From Planctomycetaceae bacterium (GTDB lineage: Bacteria > Planctomycetota > Planctomycetia > Pirellulales > Thermoguttaceae), in contig JAITAZ010000575.1 of the NCBI GenBank assembly GCA_031283825.1, positions 1 through 8,135 on the forward strand: a DNA stretch of 8,135 nt. The letters are read 5' to 3'. Under the pieces are notes generated by a model. That model was not told the DNA's origin. It saw only the letters and a list, made by a program, of their open reading frames with translations, and did no database searches. Shown here in pieces: positions 6,196-8,135 of the stretch; position 1 is the first letter of the stretch; every line of letters begins with the position of its first letter. A program made the position numbers and the translations under genes.

Positions 6196-7035
6196 ATGAA
6201 TAATCTATTTCCAACATGGAATCCAACAATTATCAAGCGAGTCGAAAAAAGCGATATTGAAAGTAGTACGTCGCCTTTTTTAGTTGTAACAGATCGCGGT
6301 AAAGGATATTTCAAAGTATTGGGAAATAACGAAGGACCTCGTGTTTTAGCGTGTGAGTATGTTGGTACTTCATTGGCAAAACTTTTGGGATTATCTACAT
6401 TCGAGTATTGTCTTTTTAATTTTTCAGGTCAACCAGAAATTGAGTTCTCCAATGGTTACAAAGCAGAAAGCGGATACGGTTTTTTATCGAAAGCCGAATC
6501 GGGAAATACTTGGGACGGGACGCAACTTATGCTTGAAACTATAATAAATAAAGAAGATATTACAAAATTAGTTTGTTTAGATACTTTAGTTAGAAATAAA
6601 GATCGATATTTTCCGCGTTCAAATAACAATGTCAAAAGTCGTAGAAATTATGATAATGTTTTTTTAAGTAAGCAATCAAAAAAGAAAACTATACTAAAGG
6701 CTTTTGATTTTACTCACGCCTTTAATTGCGGACGCGATTTTACGATAAATTATGTAAAAGATGAAAGTATCTTTGGACTATTCCCTGAATTTAAAAATTA
6801 TTTTAATTTAGACGTAGCAACGGAATTTTGTACAAAACTTAAAACGATTGATAAACAAAGTATTTCATCCATTGTTGAAAAAATTCCTAGCGAGTGGGAT
6901 ATTAAACATTCGGACAGCGTTCGTTGGATTGATTTCATTTTATGTCGCGCCGAATTTGTTTCAGCAAATTTTATTAGATTGTCGAGGTTGCGGAATTGTA
7001 GTCAACAACTTTTATTAGATTTTGAAAAGGTATAA
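6196..7035 (+). CDS. HipA-like kinase family protein (HipA_2 type), partner of DUF3037
   Basis: The 279-residue protein resembles the short HipA-like kinases that occur next to DUF3037 proteins. Visible kinase-fold marks are YFKVLG with probable ATP-binding Lys40, a conserved-looking E54 in LACEYVG followed by LAKLLGL, the catalytic-loop-like LDTLVRNKDRYFPRSNNN (Asp136 with Asn143-145), and a DFG-like Asp171 in KAFDFTHAF. HipA of E. coli phosphorylates glutamyl-tRNA synthetase and causes persistence; the substrate here is unknown, and no HipB-type helix-turn-helix antitoxin is adjacent. At 279 residues it is much shorter than classical HipA (about 440), lacking its N-terminal subdomain. Only this ATG follows the in-frame stop at 6178-6180; no Shine-Dalgarno sequence is visible. 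The stop lies 5 bases before the next gene, indicating an operon. A+T content exceeds that of cheA, hinting at a different origin. No promoter was identified. Confidence 0.75.
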   Translation: MNNLFPTWNPTIIKRVEKSDIESSTSPFLVVTDRGKGYFKVLGNNEGPRVLACEYVGTSLAKLLGLSTFEYCLFNFSGQPEIEFSNGYKAESGYGFLSKAESGNTWDGTQLMLETIINKEDITKLVCLDTLVRNKDRYFPRSNNNVKSRRNYDNVFLSKQSKKKTILKAFDFTHAFNCGRDFTINYVKDESIFGLFPEFKNYFNLDVATEFCTKLKTIDKQSISSIVEKIPSEWDIKHSDSVRWIDFILCRAEFVSANFIRLSRLRNCSQQLLLDFEKV

Positions 7036-7040
7036 AAACA

Positions 7041-7928
7041 ATGCAAGGTTATTATAGTCTTATACAATATTGTCCTGATTTTACTCGGTTAGAGGTTTGT
7101 AATTTGGGTTTATTGTTGTATTGTCAGGAATGTAATTATTTGAGTACGAAGATGACTCAAAATTTTGCGCGAATCCATGCGATTTTTGGAAGAGAGCATA
7201 GTTTAGATTACGTTCAGACATTTGCAAAGAGCTTTGTCAATCGTATTGATTCTGAACGTGAAAATATTAAAAGTTTGGAGAGTCTTAATAAATTTATTTC
7301 GCGGCGGGCAAATAATTTTCTGATTACATTGCCTCGTAGTATAAATATAATTAGCGATCCGGCTCAAGAACTAATCGCGTTATTCCAAGAGATATTCAAA
7401 GAGTCGGCAGAACCTATTAAAGTGAAACGTTCCTCAATTGAACAAAATTTTTTAAAAATGCTTCGGAGTAAATTGAAATCTAAGTTTGACGATTTTATTA
7501 TTCGGTCTTTACCTAAAATTGCAGTTCCGATTCCGGGTGTGCATCGTGAAATACGACCTTGTGCAGGTTTTATGAATGGTTTTTTTAATATAATTGTGAA
7601 AGAACGATTCACTCCCCAAGACGCATTTAGAAAAATGAGTTGCGATACGATTATTGGTAAATTTCTAACTACCGAAAAAAATAAAATATGGGGCGAACAA
7701 CGACTGATTATTTTAGCCGACTTCGACAGTAATCATAATGAAGTAATAGAACAACTGAAAGCGTTTCGTCCAATAATGCAATCAAATGACGTAGAAATAT
7801 ATACAGACCTCCAACAAATCACGACCAAAATAATCAAGGAAGCAAAAAAATTACCAGAAAATTTACGTAAAATTACATTAACTACTCAGCCGAATTTTTT
7901 AAAAGACCGTAGAAACATTTTGATTTAA
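7041..7928 (+). CDS. DUF3037 family protein
   Basis: The N-terminus YYSLIQYCPDFTRLEVCNLG (residues 4-23) fits the DUF3037 signature, in which a Tyr-rich strand is followed by 'PD..R.E..N.G'. The remainder of the 295 residues is mixed alpha/beta with many Lys and Arg, without signal peptide or membrane segment, so it is probably cytoplasmic. The biochemical function of DUF3037 is not established. It is recurrently encoded beside HipA-like kinases, as here, which suggests a partner or substrate relation (inference). AAAAGG (7025-7030) inside the end of the preceding gene is the likely ribosome-binding site, 10 bases upstream, so the two genes are probably translationally coupled. The last 14 or so residues and the stop lie inside the right palindromic element; this tail was probably acquired or reshaped by the element and may not be conserved. 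Confidence 0.75.
   Translation: MQGYYSLIQYCPDFTRLEVCNLGLLLYCQECNYLSTKMTQNFARIHAIFGREHSLDYVQTFAKSFVNRIDSERENIKSLESLNKFISRRANNFLITLPRSINIISDPAQELIALFQEIFKESAEPIKVKRSSIEQNFLKMLRSKLKSKFDDFIIRSLPKIAVPIPGVHREIRPCAGFMNGFFNIIVKERFTPQDAFRKMSCDTIIGKFLTTEKNKIWGEQRLIILADFDSNHNEVIEQLKAFRPIMQSNDVEIYTDLQQITTKIIKEAKKLPENLRKITLTTQPNFLKDRRNILI
7823..7851 (+). repeat. Direct-repeat partner of 5983-6010 inside the DUF3037 gene
   Basis: This part of the gene (coding for TKIIKEAKKL) is nearly identical to the segment just after cheA. In this copy about 33 bases of further coding sequence separate it from the palindromic element; in the cheA-side copy only about 8 bases do, consistent with a deletion there. Confidence 0.4.
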
Positions 7929-8028
7929 ATCTAACTAAAAAGACTCAAGAACAACGTCTTTTTGAGTCTTTAATTTCCGATTTAAAACAATGACATCCCT
8001 CATGTCTCGTAAAAAAACTTCGACTGAA
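7885..8028. repeat. Palindromic element, right copy (overlaps the DUF3037 stop codon)
   Basis: This copy begins with CTCAGCCGAATTTTTTAAAA and ends with TTCGACTGAA. Its reverse complement aligns along almost all its length with the left copy at 6019-6181, including 24 identical bases (7959-7982 against 6082-6105) and ATTTAAA.CAAAATGT on the other side of the hairpin. Its arms match each other less well than those of the left copy, which may reflect coding constraint on the left arm. Confidence 0.65.
7939..7971 (+). terminator. Terminator-like hairpin ending the HipA-like/DUF3037 operon
   Basis: AAAGACTCAA (7939-7948) and TTGAGTCTTT (7962-7971) form a perfect 10-bp stem with a 13-base loop, 10 bases after the DUF3037 stop. 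A-residues precede it and T-residues end it, so it could work in both directions, though the T-tract is short. Confidence 0.55.
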
Positions 8029-8052
8029 ATAAAATTTATCAAGGACTATTTT

Positions 8053-8135
8053 ATGAATTGGAGAGAACGAATATTAGTCAGCGTTGAGATTTGTCATGGC
8101 AAACCGTGTATTCGTGGAACGCGAATTATGGTTTC
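8053..8135 (+). CDS. DUF433 domain protein, N-terminal fragment (cut by right edge)
   Basis: Only 27 codons are present. The translation contains VEICHGKPCIRGTRIMV, the hallmark start of DUF433 proteins ('..i.hGkPcIrGTRI.V..il'). These are small winged-helix-like proteins of about 75-110 residues, usually regarded as antitoxins and commonly encoded just before a PIN-like DUF5615 toxin, which would lie outside the window. AAGGA (8041-8045), 7 bases before the ATG, is a good ribosome-binding site and fixes the start. The gene begins 25 bases after the right palindromic element and is in the same direction as the cassette. Confidence 0.8.
   Translation, partial: MNWRERILVSVEICHGKPCIRGTRIMV

Larger units (their letters stand above)
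5983..8028. mobile_element. Candidate cassette: HipA-like kinase and DUF3037 genes between palindromic repeats
   Basis: Two related palindromic elements with oppositely oriented cores (6019-6181 and 7885-8028) bracket exactly two co-directional genes. The first gene starts 14 bases inside the left element, and the second gene ends within the right one. The left junction also keeps a short copy of the second gene's 3' region. The enclosed genes look more A+T-rich than cheA. No transposase, integrase or clear target duplication is present, so movement would have to be non-autonomous or by homologous recombination. The boundary and the mobility are inference. Confidence 0.33.

Noticed and set aside
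6019..8028. Classical insertion sequence or composite transposon
   Set aside because: No transposase or recombinase is encoded between or within the repeats, and no target-site duplication could be identified.

Overview
The window looks like a piece of a planctomycete chromosome (fairly confident). The left-hand secreted protein carries the DUF11/CARDB-type beta-sandwich repeats, with the 'VETEG.s.VIVGreskYRIrVsN.G.a.A..V' wording that I associate with large Planctomycetes envelope or secreted proteins. A long CheA, a DUF433 protein and large AT-rich intergenic repeats fit the same source. Base composition is only moderate to low in G+C, which would suit a gut- or wastewater-type low-GC lineage; that refinement is inference.

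Layout. Bases 1-2153 (minus strand) hold the first 717 codons of a secreted multi-repeat protein that runs off the left edge. Bases 2154-3219 are a 1.07-kb divergent intergenic region. It contains a small palindrome, a large imperfect inverted repeat (arms about 110 bp, about 118 bp apart), a possible structured small RNA or leader ending in a terminator-like hairpin, an 8-bp inverted repeat and a good sigma-70-like promoter for the next gene. Bases 3220-5970 encode a 916-residue CheA histidine kinase with two Hpt domains, two long Thr/Pro/Ser linkers, and the dimerisation, ATPase and CheW-like domains. No other chemotaxis gene is visible.

Bases 5971-8052 hold a two-gene cassette, a HipA-like kinase (6196-7035) and a DUF3037 protein (7041-7928), visibly more A+T-rich than cheA. 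It is bracketed by two copies of a roughly 145-165 bp palindromic element (6019-6181 and 7885-8028). The cores of the two copies lie in opposite orientation. The right copy encodes the last residues and stop of the DUF3037 protein. Just after cheA a short direct repeat of the DUF3037 gene's 3' part is still recognisable, as if an older copy or duplication event left a scar. Both palindromes contain a terminator-like hairpin, so they probably also end cheA and the cassette transcript. At the right edge (8053-8135) a DUF433 protein begins.

Working model (inference): cheA is a stand-alone kinase gene, followed by an accessory island of HipA-like/DUF3037 and DUF433 genes of toxin-antitoxin flavour, delivered or duplicated through recombination at the palindromic elements. 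The most distinctive points are this cassette architecture, the candidate structured RNA upstream of cheA, and an abrupt synonymous-codon switch inside both long genes.
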